Shown: positions 6,541 through 13,708 of the stretch, in pieces | Layout of the letters: each line of letters opens with the position of its first letter | Position numbering within the stretch: position 1 is the first letter of the stretch | Assembly: GCA_018715425.1 (NCBI GenBank) | Contig: DVLR01000148.1 | Span: forward strand, 1-13,843 | Direction: 5' to 3' | DNA: 13,843 bases | Source of the DNA: Candidatus Merdenecus merdavium | GTDB taxonomy: Bacteria; Bacillota; Clostridia; Lachnospirales; Lachnospiraceae | Notes under the pieces: generated by a model | Databases searched by the model: none | Seen by the model: the letters and a program-made list of their open reading frames with translations, nothing else | Told to the model about the DNA's origin: nothing | Program-made: the position numbers and the translations under genes

Positions 6541-8433
6541 TTATTTCTTTTTATGAATGTTCCGAATTGTTTTCTTTTTTTGCTTTTGTTTTACCTCTGG
6601 TGACGTCTTATGAAATTCTTGGACTCTACGATCTCCTCTGCGTGGACGGATTAAACATTTTTTATCAAACCCAATAAGATCCTGGCGTCCAGCTTTTCTT
6701 AAAGCCTCTAATACTAAATCGTAATTTTTGGGATTACGATATTGGATCAAGGCTCGTTGCATAGCTTTTTCGTGGGGATCCATTGGAACGTAAACCTTTT
6801 CCATTGTTCTTGGATCAACCCCCGTATAATACATACAAGTGGATATGGTGGAAGGTGTTGGGTAGAAATCTTGCACCTGCTCTGGCATATATCCTAAATC
6901 TCTTAAGTATTCCGCTAGTTCCACAGCCTCTTTCAAAGTGGAACCTGGATGAGAAGACATGAGGTATGGAACAAGAAATTGATTCTTTCCTAGTTTTTGA
7001 TTTAAGTCTTTATATTTCTTTGTGAATTTCTCATAAACATCATTTTCAGGTTTCCCCATCTTTTGTAGCACTGGATCTGATATATGTTCTGGTGCTACTT
7101 TTAATTGTCCACTTACGTGATGCTCCACTAACTCTTCAAAGAAGGTATCGTCAGGATCATTGATTAAGTAGTCAAAACGGATTCCTGAACGAATAAATAC
7201 CTTTTTTACATTTGGAAGTTCTCTTAACTTGCGTAGTAAGAGTGTATAATCCTGATGGTCTATCTTTAGGCTCTTACACGGTTTGGGATACAGACACTGT
7301 TTGTTGGTACATACACCTTTGGTATTCTGCTTTTCACAAGAAGTGGATCTAAAGTTAGCTGTTGGTCCTCCTACATCATGAATATAGCCTTTAAAGTCTT
7401 TATCCCAAATCATTTGATTGGCTTCTGAAAGAATGGACTCATGACTCCTCGTTTGCAAAATCCTACCTTGATGAAAGGTAAGAGCGCAGAAATTACAGCC
7501 TCCAAAACACCCTCGATTGCTAATTAAGCTAAATTTCACTTCTGCTATGGCAGGGATTCCGCCAGCCTCTTCATACATGGGATGATAGGTTCTTGCATAT
7601 GGAAGTGAATAGATACGATCCATCTCCGATTGAGATAAGGGCTTTGAAGCTGGATTTTGAATTACATAACAACTCTTGGAATACTTCTCTACTAAACACT
7701 TACCTGAAAATGGATCCGTATTATTATACTGAATATAAAAACTTTTAGCATAATTCAATTTATCTTTTTTTAAATCCTCATAGGGTGGTAAGTTGACTCC
7801 TTCATAAACCGATCCTAAGTCTTTGGCTTTGTATACGGTACCTTCTATAAAACTAATATCTTTTACAGCAATTCCACTTTGAAGAGCATCCGCTATTTCT
7901 ACAATGGACCGCTCACCCATACCGTATGAAATAATATCGGCACCACTATCTAATAATATGGATCGTTTTAATTCATTATCCCAATAGTCATAGTGAGCCA
8001 ATCTTCTAAGGCTAGCTTCAATACCGCCAATGATAATGGGGATATCTTTATAGGTTTGCCTGATCAAATTACAATACACCACTGTGGCATGATCTGGTCG
8101 TTTTCCCATAACTCCACCTGGTGTATATGCATCATTTCTTCTTCTTTTTTTCGATACGGAATAGTGATTCACCATGGAATCCATATTTCCAGCACTCACT
8201 AAAAATCCTAGGCGTGGTGTCCCTAAAACCTGGATACTCTTTTTATCTTTCCAATCTGGTTGTGGAATTATTCCTACCGTATAGCCATTGGCCTCTAAGA
8301 TCCTTCCTATCACTGCATAGCCAAAAGAAGGATGATCTACATAAGCATCCCCAATGACATATACAAAATCCAATTGCTCTATATTTCTTTCTTCCATATC
8401 CCTTTTGGACACTGGCATAAATGCTCTATTCAT
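6541..8433 (-). CDS. ygiQ: YgiQ-family (UPF0313) radical SAM protein
   Basis: A large radical SAM protein of unknown function, found in many bacteria. From the ATG at 8433 it has 630 residues, the usual size. The N-terminal part carries the family signature G-D-A-Y-V-D-H-P-S-F-G (about 28-38) and the G-G-I-E-A-S-L-R-R block near 136-144, a cobalamin-binding-like domain. The radical SAM cluster is GCFGGCNFC, with cysteines near 309, 313 and 316. A second conserved cysteine group (C-E-K-Q, later C-T-N-K-Q-C and P-K-P-C) follows around 368-390, and then V-A-P-E-H and Y-P-T-P-S-T. The C-terminal tail is very basic (many Lys), which may contact RNA. The start at 8433 is chosen because TGAGGTA (8441-8447) lies eight bases upstream; the longer frame from 8448 has no ribosome site. 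It sits among rRNA-modifying genes, which hints at, but does not prove, a ribosomal role. Confidence 0.93.
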   Translation of the reverse strand: MNRAFMPVSKRDMEERNIEQLDFVYVIGDAYVDHPSFGYAVIGRILEANGYTVGIIPQPDWKDKKSIQVLGTPRLGFLVSAGNMDSMVNHYSVSKKRRRNDAYTPGGVMGKRPDHATVVYCNLIRQTYKDIPIIIGGIEASLRRLAHYDYWDNELKRSILLDSGADIISYGMGERSIVEIADALQSGIAVKDISFIEGTVYKAKDLGSVYEGVNLPPYEDLKKDKLNYAKSFYIQYNNTDPFSGKCLVEKYSKSCYVIQNPASKPLSQSEMDRIYSLPYARTYHPMYEEAGGIPAIAEVKFSLISNRGCFGGCNFCALTFHQGRILQTRSHESILSEANQMIWDKDFKGYIHDVGGPTANFRSTSCEKQNTKGVCTNKQCLYPKPCKSLKIDHQDYTLLLRKLRELPNVKKVFIRSGIRFDYLINDPDDTFFEELVEHHVSGQLKVAPEHISDPVLQKMGKPENDVYEKFTKKYKDLNQKLGKNQFLVPYLMSSHPGSTLKEAVELAEYLRDLGYMPEQVQDFYPTPSTISTCMYYTGVDPRTMEKVYVPMDPHEKAMQRALIQYRNPKNYDLVLEALRKAGRQDLIGFDKKCLIRPRRGDRRVQEFHKTSPEVKQKQKKKTIRNIHKKK

Positions 8434-8440
8434 ATTGAAA

Positions 8441-8447
8441 TACCTCA
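8441..8447 (-). promoter_or_regulatory. Ribosome site that decides the ygiQ start
   Basis: TGAGGTA on the minus strand, about eight bases before the ATG at 8433. It overlaps the alternative upstream ATG at 8446-8448, which has no ribosome site of its own. Confidence 0.6.
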
Positions 8448-8454
8448 TACGTAT

Positions 8455-9180
8455 TTAATAAGACTTATCTATGGTCTTTAATAAACTTATTTCATCAGGA
8501 GTTAAGGGTCTTACTTGGCCTACTGGTAAGTTTGGATCTAAAAATAAAGTTCCCATAGAAAGACGCTTTAAATATATTACTTTTTTACCTACGGCTTCAA
8601 ACATTCTCTTGACTTGATGAAACTTCCCTTCTTTTATGGTTAAAGAAACCATGGAAGTATCATCACTTTTATGGATTTCTAGCTTTGCTGGCAAGGTAAG
8701 ATTGCTTTCTCCAATATCCACACCCTTCTGAAAGGCTAAGACATCTTCTCTAGTCACCTTACCTTCGATCCTTGCGTAGTAAGTTTTATCCACGTGTTTT
8801 TTCGGTGACAACAAGTTATGAGCCATCTGCCCATCATTGGTTATCAGAAGAAGTCCTTCTGTGTCCTTATCTAATCTTCCCACAGGGAATAATCCATTTT
8901 TTTTAGATGGGATCAATTCCATGACTGTTTTATGGATGGGATCTTCTGTTGCCGAAACATAGCCCTTTGGTTTGTGGAGCATATAATACTCATATTCCTC
9001 ATAATGAAGTTTCTCATCCATATAATAAACCGTGTCTCTATCTGGATCAATTTTTATATCAGATTTTACAGCAATTTCTCCATTCACCCTTACTTGTTTT
9101 TTCTTTATAGCAACTTTTACCTCACTCCTGGTTCCAACACCTAAATTGGATAAAAATTTATCTAATCTCATTACACTCAT
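8455..9180 (-). CDS. RsuA-family pseudouridine synthase
   Basis: This enzyme makes pseudouridine in ribosomal RNA. From the ATG at 9180 it has 241 residues, typical of the RsuA/RluB/RluE/RluF branch. An S4 domain occupies about residues 1-55 (M-R-L-D-K-F-L-S-N-L-G-V-G-T-R-S-E-V). The catalytic part has M-L-H-K-P-K-G-Y-V-S-A-T-E-D-P and the active-site GRLDKDTEGLL with Asp104, then G-K-x-H-Q-V-K-R-M and the L-x-R-L-S-M-G ending. The H-K-P-K-G form with T-E-D-P is closest to RsuA (16S U516), but the target is inferred. The ATG at 9180 overlaps the stop of the upstream methyltransferase gene (ATGA), with GGAG about ten bases before it. Longer frames from 9189 or 9195 exist, but the ATGA coupling is more convincing. 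Confidence 0.93.
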   Translation of the reverse strand: MSVMRLDKFLSNLGVGTRSEVKVAIKKKQVRVNGEIAVKSDIKIDPDRDTVYYMDEKLHYEEYEYYMLHKPKGYVSATEDPIHKTVMELIPSKKNGLFPVGRLDKDTEGLLLITNDGQMAHNLLSPKKHVDKTYYARIEGKVTREDVLAFQKGVDIGESNLTLPAKLEIHKSDDTSMVSLTIKEGKFHQVKRMFEAVGKKVIYLKRLSMGTLFLDPNLPVGQVRPLTPDEISLLKTIDKSY

Positions 9181-10595
9181 GATTGCCATCTCCATCCAGC
9201 ATAATACTTGTTACGAAAGCCTCCACCTACTATTTTGGCCCAGCCTAGGGGATAAGAAGAAACACAAACTAAATACCAGCCAGATTGCTTAAGGTTTAGA
9301 TCCTCAATATCAATGGTTTCTCCTTTTAGATACTTCATGACCCTTTCATCTTTACTATCTAAATCTATACACAAAGGGTAGTCCTCTTTTTTTAAACTCA
9401 TGGCTAATGCTTGACTCGGTTCCATGCCATATTTTTTGATTTCTCCTAAAAGTAATCCAGTCCGTAAAAAACGTAATCCCTTAGTATTTGGCAAACCTTC
9501 TGGTAAAAGATAAACCTTGTTCTCTTTTACCACCAGTGGATGATGGAAGAAACCTTTCTTTCCTTCCTTCTTATTAGAAAAATATAATTGATTTAAAAAT
9601 TCTTCTAAAGATTCTGGTATGTCTGGCTTTTTATTCTTAGACTCCTTATCTTCCTTCTGTTTTTTTAAAACCTCTTCTTCCTGTCTTTCCTTTTTCTTCA
9701 GGAGGCTGATAAAATGTCCTTCCCCTTTTATTTTATGGGGGAAGATACGAATGCAATGTTCTAAACTTTTATCGCCATCCATCCAGTTTGTATATCCCTT
9801 AAGAAATCCTTCATATGGTTTTGGCTCAACTATTTCTAATTCTGGAAATTCATCTAACATAAACTGAATGGTTTCTTCATTTTCTTTCCGTGAAAAAGTG
9901 CAAGTTGAATATAAAAGGTAACCCCCTGGACATAACATATCTACTGCATAAGAAACAATTTCCTTTTGAATGACACTATATTCATCTGGTCCCTTTTTTA
10001 CCCAGTTGGATACCATAGAGGAATCTTTTCGAAACATTCCTTCTCCAGAACACGGGGCATCAATCAAAATTTTATCAAAATATTCTGGGAAGTATTTGCT
10101 TAACTTTTTCGGTTCTTCACTGACTACTAAAGCATTTTTTATGCCGTGTAATTCAATATTTTTCAATAAGCCTTTCGCTCTTGAATGACTGATATCATTG
10201 GCCACCAAAAGACCTTTGCCTTCTAAGAGTGCTCCTAATTGTGTTGCTTTTCCACCAGGTGCTGCACATAAATCAAGAACTTTATCTCCTGGACGAACTG
10301 GTAGCTGGCTTGCTGGAATCATTGCACTAGGTTCCTGTATATAATAAAGACCAGCAAAATAATATGGATGTTTCGATGGATGATATCCCTCTTCATAATA
10401 ATATCCATTAGGAATAAACGGGATCTTTTCAATAGGAAATGGTGCTATCTTTTCAAATCCTTCTGTAGAGATTTTCGAAGTATTTACCCTGATTCCCATG
10501 ACTTTAGGATCATCAAAACTGTTGATATACTCCTGGTATTCTTTAGGACCTAATAAGTCTTTCATCTGCTCTAAAAACATTTGTGGTAATTCCAT
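9177..10595 (-). CDS. RsmB/RsmF-type rRNA cytosine-C5 methyltransferase (NOL1/NOP2/Sun family)
   Basis: This SAM-dependent enzyme methylates C5 of cytosine, most likely in 16S rRNA. The product is 472 residues, the RsmF/YebU size. SAM-binding motif VLDLCAAPGGKATQL lies at about 106-120, followed by a D-I-S-x-x-R-A-K-G block. The two catalytic cysteines are in DAPCSGEGMF (Cys182) and YSTCTF (Cys232). A Lys/Glu-rich linker (about 300-330) leads to an RsmF-like C-terminal part with F-H-H-P, R-T-G-L-L-L-G and a PUA-like end (G-W-Y-L-V, P-L-G-W-A-K, R-N-K-Y-Y-A-G-W). The ATG at 10595 has a weak ribosome site, GAGGA, about 11 bases upstream. The gene comes 59 bases after the alarmone synthetase and overlaps the RsuA-type gene by four bases. 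RsmF versus another member of the family cannot be settled from sequence alone. Confidence 0.93.
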   Translation of the reverse strand: MELPQMFLEQMKDLLGPKEYQEYINSFDDPKVMGIRVNTSKISTEGFEKIAPFPIEKIPFIPNGYYYEEGYHPSKHPYYFAGLYYIQEPSAMIPASQLPVRPGDKVLDLCAAPGGKATQLGALLEGKGLLVANDISHSRAKGLLKNIELHGIKNALVVSEEPKKLSKYFPEYFDKILIDAPCSGEGMFRKDSSMVSNWVKKGPDEYSVIQKEIVSYAVDMLCPGGYLLYSTCTFSRKENEETIQFMLDEFPELEIVEPKPYEGFLKGYTNWMDGDKSLEHCIRIFPHKIKGEGHFISLLKKKERQEEEVLKKQKEDKESKNKKPDIPESLEEFLNQLYFSNKKEGKKGFFHHPLVVKENKVYLLPEGLPNTKGLRFLRTGLLLGEIKKYGMEPSQALAMSLKKEDYPLCIDLDSKDERVMKYLKGETIDIEDLNLKQSGWYLVCVSSYPLGWAKIVGGGFRNKYYAGWRWQS

Positions 10596-10645
10596 ATATC
10601 CGGCTGTCCTCTCATTTCTATTATCTCATGCCTCTTTAATACAAT

Positions 10646-10655
10646 GCCTTAAGGC
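10646..10655. repeat. 10-bp palindrome at the end of the alarmone synthetase gene
   Basis: GCCTTAAGGC is a perfect palindrome touching the TAG stop at 10655-10657. It is in the gap before the rRNA methyltransferase gene. No T-run follows on either strand, so it is not a terminator; it may be chance or a small RNA hairpin. Confidence 0.3.
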
Positions 10656-11467
10656 TACTTTTTACTGGGGATATCTTGGGCATGATACCCCTCTGCTATA
10701 ATATCTAACTGCTTATGGAATCGTTCCAACTGCTCTAAGTCATTTAACTCATAAATTCTGTAAAACTCATCCTGAATTTTTAACACTTCCCTTTTATTAG
10801 CTACCTTATATAGATTTTGAATATTATTTAAAATATCCGCTACAATGTTGGCTTGAATTTGGAAAGAATTTTGAGCATCCATAATTTCATTTCGAATGGA
10901 TGACATCTCATTATCTAAGATGATAATTGCATCGGCCGCTTTGCTTAGACGTTTGCGAATGTGATCAGGTATATTCTTTTTATATTTATACTGTAAAGAA
11001 TGCTCAATGGTAGCCCAAAAATTCATTGCTAATGTACGAATCTGAATTTCCACTTGAAGACGCTTACTGCCTTTCATGGTTTCGACGGTATAATACACAA
11101 TGAGGTGATAGCTTCTATAACCACTATTCTTCATATTTTTAATATAATCTTTTTCGCTCTTAATTTCCATATCAGTTCTAGATCTAATAAGAGCCACTAC
11201 TTTTTCAATGTCCTCTACAAACTGACATATAATACGAAGTCCGGCAATATCTTCTATCTCTTCTTCTATCTGATCCAATTGTATCTTCTTTTTTTGTGCT
11301 TTATCTAAAATACTTGAAATAGATTTTACTCTTCCATTTACTGTTTCTATGGGAGAATATTCCCCTAACTCTCTATGTTCTGTAATTAAATGTTCTAACT
11401 TCACCTTTATCTCACGAACAGCTAGTTCGTAAGGATTTAGTATCTCACGCCATAACTTTATCTCCAT
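10655..11467 (-). CDS. RelA/SpoT-type small alarmone synthetase, (p)ppGpp synthetase
   Basis: A synthetase-only GTP/GDP pyrophosphokinase that moves pyrophosphate from ATP to guanine nucleotides, giving (p)ppGpp, a starvation signal. The 270-residue product has the synthetase core: GRVKSISSIL (45-54, ATP site), DIAGLRII with Asp73 (metal binding), NSGYRSYH (114-121, G-loop with Tyr117) and VEIQIRTLAMNFWATIEHSL with Glu140. There is no HD hydrolase domain and no TGS/ACT domain, so it is a small synthetase of the YjbM/RelQ type rather than full Rel. About 70 helical residues follow the core (200-270), longer than Bacillus YjbM (211 residues). AGGAGTGG precedes the ATG at 11467, and an extended -10 promoter lies 38-46 bases upstream. 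It heads the cluster of RNA-modifying genes. Confidence 0.92.
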   Translation of the reverse strand: MEIKLWREILNPYELAVREIKVKLEHLITEHRELGEYSPIETVNGRVKSISSILDKAQKKKIQLDQIEEEIEDIAGLRIICQFVEDIEKVVALIRSRTDMEIKSEKDYIKNMKNSGYRSYHLIVYYTVETMKGSKRLQVEIQIRTLAMNFWATIEHSLQYKYKKNIPDHIRKRLSKAADAIIILDNEMSSIRNEIMDAQNSFQIQANIVADILNNIQNLYKVANKREVLKIQDEFYRIYELNDLEQLERFHKQLDIIAEGYHAQDIPSKK

Positions 11468-11504
11468 AAATACCCACTCCTAACTTTGTTACACTATGAA
11501 TCAA

Positions 11505-11513
11505 ATTATAACA
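11505..11513 (-). promoter_or_regulatory. Extended -10 promoter of the alarmone synthetase/RNA-modification cluster
   Basis: The minus strand reads TGTTATAAT: an exact TATAAT (11505-11510) with the TG of an extended -10 element one base before it. No good -35 hexamer is seen at 16-18 bases, which extended -10 promoters tolerate. It lies between the M23 gene and the alarmone synthetase start, so it can drive the downstream run of genes. Confidence 0.6.
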
Positions 11514-11523
11514 TACTTCTATT

Positions 11524-11541
11524 AAAAATACTTGTATTTTT
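11524..11541 (-). terminator. Weak A/T hairpin over the stop of the M23 gene
   Basis: On the minus strand, AAAAATAC and GTATTTTT are 8-bp arms around a two-base loop, overlapping the TAA stop (11540-11542). The downstream arm ends in five T, as in an intrinsic terminator, but the stem is nearly all A/T and would be unstable. Partial termination before the promoter at 11505 is possible. Confidence 0.4.
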
Positions 11542-12448
11542 AGTAATAATAAGTGAGTTTATCTTCTTCGAAATACTTTAAGATCCAATAGGGATTCACA
11601 GAAACTTCAGTTTGATTTTCAGTCCTAATATAAATTCCTAGATGTAAATGTATTGGGAATTGTCCCATGGTTCCCTCTGGTCCATAACCAGAATCCCCCA
11701 TAAAGCCTAAAAGCTGTCCTGCTTTAATCGATTGTCCCTCTTTAAAAGATTCACTATAATGGGACAAATGTGCATAATAAAAGTAACCTCCATTGGTACT
11801 TCTAATTCCAATTCGGTAACCACCCTTCTCAAGCCATCCAATCCGTTCCACGACTCCATCTGTCATACTAATTACGGGATACTTACCTCTTTCTTCTACT
11901 CCTGCCATAAGATCTACTCCTTCATGTCCTCTTTTCCCTCCATAATTACGTTCAAACATCCATGAATCTTCATAGGTAACAAAAGGTACACTGGTATCCT
12001 TTGCAACTGGAATTGGAAAATACTCAATATCCTCCCAGATGGCTTTATAGCTTTGTTTTAATTGTTCAAAACCATGATCGTTCTTTGACTTTAAAAAATC
12101 CATTTCCTCTTGGTAATCCTCTAAGGTATAAGATCTTAGATCTATATCTCTACCATCAAACTTTTTTTGGCTTAACAGTACCGTTAATAAAGACGATAAC
12201 TCCACTTGTTCCGTTTTTACAAACTTTCGTATTTGTTCAATGGAAAAAGTAGAAAACTCTTGTTTTCTAAATCCATCTCCTTCATTGCTATTTAAAACTA
12301 ATGTCTCTAGGTTTCCACGAGACCATAAATAGTTCCCCATTTCATGAATCAAGATTCCCAAAAATAATATGCACATGGTATAGATCAGTACTTGTTTTAA
12401 CCAATCTATCCTATTTTTTGAAATCATACCGTTCTTTCTTATTTTCAT
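11540..12448 (-). CDS. Membrane-anchored M23-family (LytM-type) peptidoglycan endopeptidase
   Basis: A zinc metallopeptidase that should cut peptide cross-links in peptidoglycan outside the membrane. The 302-residue product has a short basic N-terminus and one membrane segment (about 16-36, W-L-K-Q-V-L-I-Y-T-M-C-I-L-F-L-G-I-L-I), and then a linker of about 120 residues. The M23 domain (about 155-285) carries GHEGVD with zinc ligands His175 and Asp179, YAHLSH with His227, and I-H-L-H-L with His267/His269. All active residues are present, so it should be catalytic. The N-terminus has no lipobox, so it is an uncleaved anchor. The ATG at 12448 follows an AAGGAGGGG site (12460-12471) at a rather long spacing. 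It sits between an LCP gene and the alarmone synthetase, but its only wall-related neighbour is the LCP gene. Confidence 0.93.
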   Translation of the reverse strand: MKIRKNGMISKNRIDWLKQVLIYTMCILFLGILIHEMGNYLWSRGNLETLVLNSNEGDGFRKQEFSTFSIEQIRKFVKTEQVELSSLLTVLLSQKKFDGRDIDLRSYTLEDYQEEMDFLKSKNDHGFEQLKQSYKAIWEDIEYFPIPVAKDTSVPFVTYEDSWMFERNYGGKRGHEGVDLMAGVEERGKYPVISMTDGVVERIGWLEKGGYRIGIRSTNGGYFYYAHLSHYSESFKEGQSIKAGQLLGFMGDSGYGPEGTMGQFPIHLHLGIYIRTENQTEVSVNPYWILKYFEEDKLTYYY

Positions 12449-12484
12449 GGATCTTACATCCCCCTCCTTCCCTAAATAAAGATG

Positions 12485-12510
12485 TTGGATATATCTTGTT
12501 CTTTATCCAA
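12485..12510. repeat. Inverted repeat upstream of the M23 gene
   Basis: TTGGATA and TATCCAA are 7-bp arms with 12 bases between, in the gap between the LCP terminator and the M23 start (37-62 bases before the ATG). No clear sigma-A promoter overlaps it. It could be a regulator site or a leader hairpin. Confidence 0.35.
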
Positions 12511-12549
12511 TCTATGAAAAACCATCGAAGAAAAGAAGTGAGCGAATTG

Positions 12550-12596
12550 AAAAAACAATCCATAAAAACTAAAAATTAGCTCTTAATGGATTGTTC
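12550..12596 (-). terminator. Rho-independent terminator of the LCP gene
   Basis: On the minus strand, AACAATCCAT (12586-12595) pairs with ATGGATTGTT (12554-12563), ten base pairs, and a run of six T closes it (12550-12555). A nested CTAA/TTAG hairpin sits in the loop (12569-12579). It lies about 26 bases after the LCP stop at 12622, so it should end that transcript. The plus strand also has a T-rich tail, but no plus-strand gene ends here. Confidence 0.8.
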
Positions 12597-12621
12597 TTTT
12601 TGGGACTATCTCACATATGAT

Positions 12622-13686
12622 TTATTTGTTATCTAAGGTTTCATCCGTTATCTGATCCTCTGCCTGCTCTGTATTTTGATCCGTATTTGATAGGGTATCA
12701 TCCTGGTCTTCAAATACAAACTCATGTAAAGCATCGATATTCTTTTGGAAATCTACTACTAAAACAGCCATTCCTCTTATATTTGCTTCTTTAAAGGAGT
12801 TATCTACTGGAATTCTATAAGTTTCAAGATCTTTTAAGTCTGCTCCTAAAGATTCTTTTGCTATAGAAATCATTTTTTTGGCATCCATATCTGTTTTTAA
12901 ATCTCCTAAAATATCTTCTAAGATACTGGTCATCTCAACAATATTTTTCGATCTAAATTTATTGAATATTGCCGTTAACACGTTTCTTTGACGTTCCGTA
13001 CGCTGGTAATCATTATTTCCAATATGGCGAACCCTTGAATAACCAAGAGCTTGAGCACCATTTAATATTTGTGTTCCTTCGACTACATTTCGATCAGATT
13101 CTACACTAATATAGTTCGTAGTATTTAAATATTCTGCCTCTGCTTTTGATAGTGTAATTTCAACGCCACCTAATTTATCAATAATTTTTTCGAATTTAGA
13201 AAAGTTTACCAGAACGTATCCGTCTAATTTCATATCAAAATTTTTAATAAAAACATCGTACACTAACTGAATACCACCTTTAGCATAAACAGAATTTAAT
13301 TTATTATCTGTATAATTTGGTATCTGTACATACATATCTCTCATGAAAGAAGTCAGTTTTACAGTATTCTCCTTAGAATTAATGGTGGCAACCATCATTG
13401 CATCTGTATTTCCTCTATAATTATCGCTTTGATTATCATGATCTTCTCCTAATAGAAGAATGTTGTAAACTCCATTTTCATTACGTCCTTCAAAATCCTC
13501 GTCTGCAAATGTAAATTCCTCTAGATCAACAGACTCTAAGTTGGAAACATCACTTCCTGTTTCAAATACATCTTCCTGGGTTTCTGCATTGACTCCATCA
13601 TCCTGATCCATTTTATTTAATAAATGATTTCCATATGCAAGTATTCCCCCTGCTCCTGCCATAAATACCACAAAGAACGTTAGCAC
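12622..13686 (-). CDS. LCP-family (LytR-CpsA-Psr) wall polymer ligase, 5' end probably disrupted
   Basis: LCP proteins attach teichoic acid or other glycopolymers from a lipid carrier to peptidoglycan on the outer face of the membrane. The product has one membrane segment at the very start (V-L-T-F-F-V-V-F-M-A-G-A-G-G-I-L-A-Y-G), an acidic spacer (27-70), the LCP domain (about 74-242: NILLLGEDH, RGNTDAMM, SFMRDMYVQIP with Arg116-Asp117, LDGYVLVNF, ALGYSRVRH and DYQRTERQR), and an acidic Asp/Glu/Thr/Gln-rich tail (325-354). The frame has no ATG. Its first usable start is GTG at 13686, and upstream the frame reads S-S-P-K-R-R-I-L-T-I before a TGA. That basic lead is what a normal N-terminus looks like, so the real start was likely upstream and has been lost at the junction with the plus-strand LCP piece. 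A rho-independent terminator follows the stop. Confidence 0.85.
   Translation of the reverse strand: MLTFFVVFMAGAGGILAYGNHLLNKMDQDDGVNAETQEDVFETGSDVSNLESVDLEEFTFADEDFEGRNENGVYNILLLGEDHDNQSDNYRGNTDAMMVATINSKENTVKLTSFMRDMYVQIPNYTDNKLNSVYAKGGIQLVYDVFIKNFDMKLDGYVLVNFSKFEKIIDKLGGVEITLSKAEAEYLNTTNYISVESDRNVVEGTQILNGAQALGYSRVRHIGNNDYQRTERQRNVLTAIFNKFRSKNIVEMTSILEDILGDLKTDMDAKKMISIAKESLGADLKDLETYRIPVDNSFKEANIRGMAVLVVDFQKNIDALHEFVFEDQDDTLSNTDQNTEQAEDQITDETLDNK
13315..13461. repeat. Inverted-repeat partner of 13697-13843 inside the LCP gene
   Basis: The minus-strand sequence here aligns without gaps to plus-strand 13697-13843, about 86% identical by direct count (21 differences). Within it, 13322-13368 is identical over 47 bases to 13790-13836. 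The two copies are separated by 235 bases. Confidence 0.85.
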
Positions 13687-13693
13687 AATGGTA

Positions 13694-13708
13694 AGAATCC
13701 TTCTTTTA
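13694..13708. other. Junction between two oppositely oriented LCP sequences
   Basis: Here the minus-strand LCP N-terminus (K-R-R-I-L-T-I-V read leftwards) meets plus-strand LCP domain sequence (R-I-L-L-L-G read rightwards). The breakpoint contains a short inverted repeat, AGAA-tcc-TTCT, and bases 13695-13707 fit either gene, as expected of joining at microhomology. Confidence 0.6.

Noticed and set aside
11540..12448. SpoIIQ-type sporulation factor
   Set aside because: It shares a membrane anchor plus M23 domain, but no SpoIIQ-specific context is present (no spoIIIA or spoIID neighbour), and many other clostridial wall hydrolases have this layout. A loose sigma-E-like pair upstream was too weak to use.
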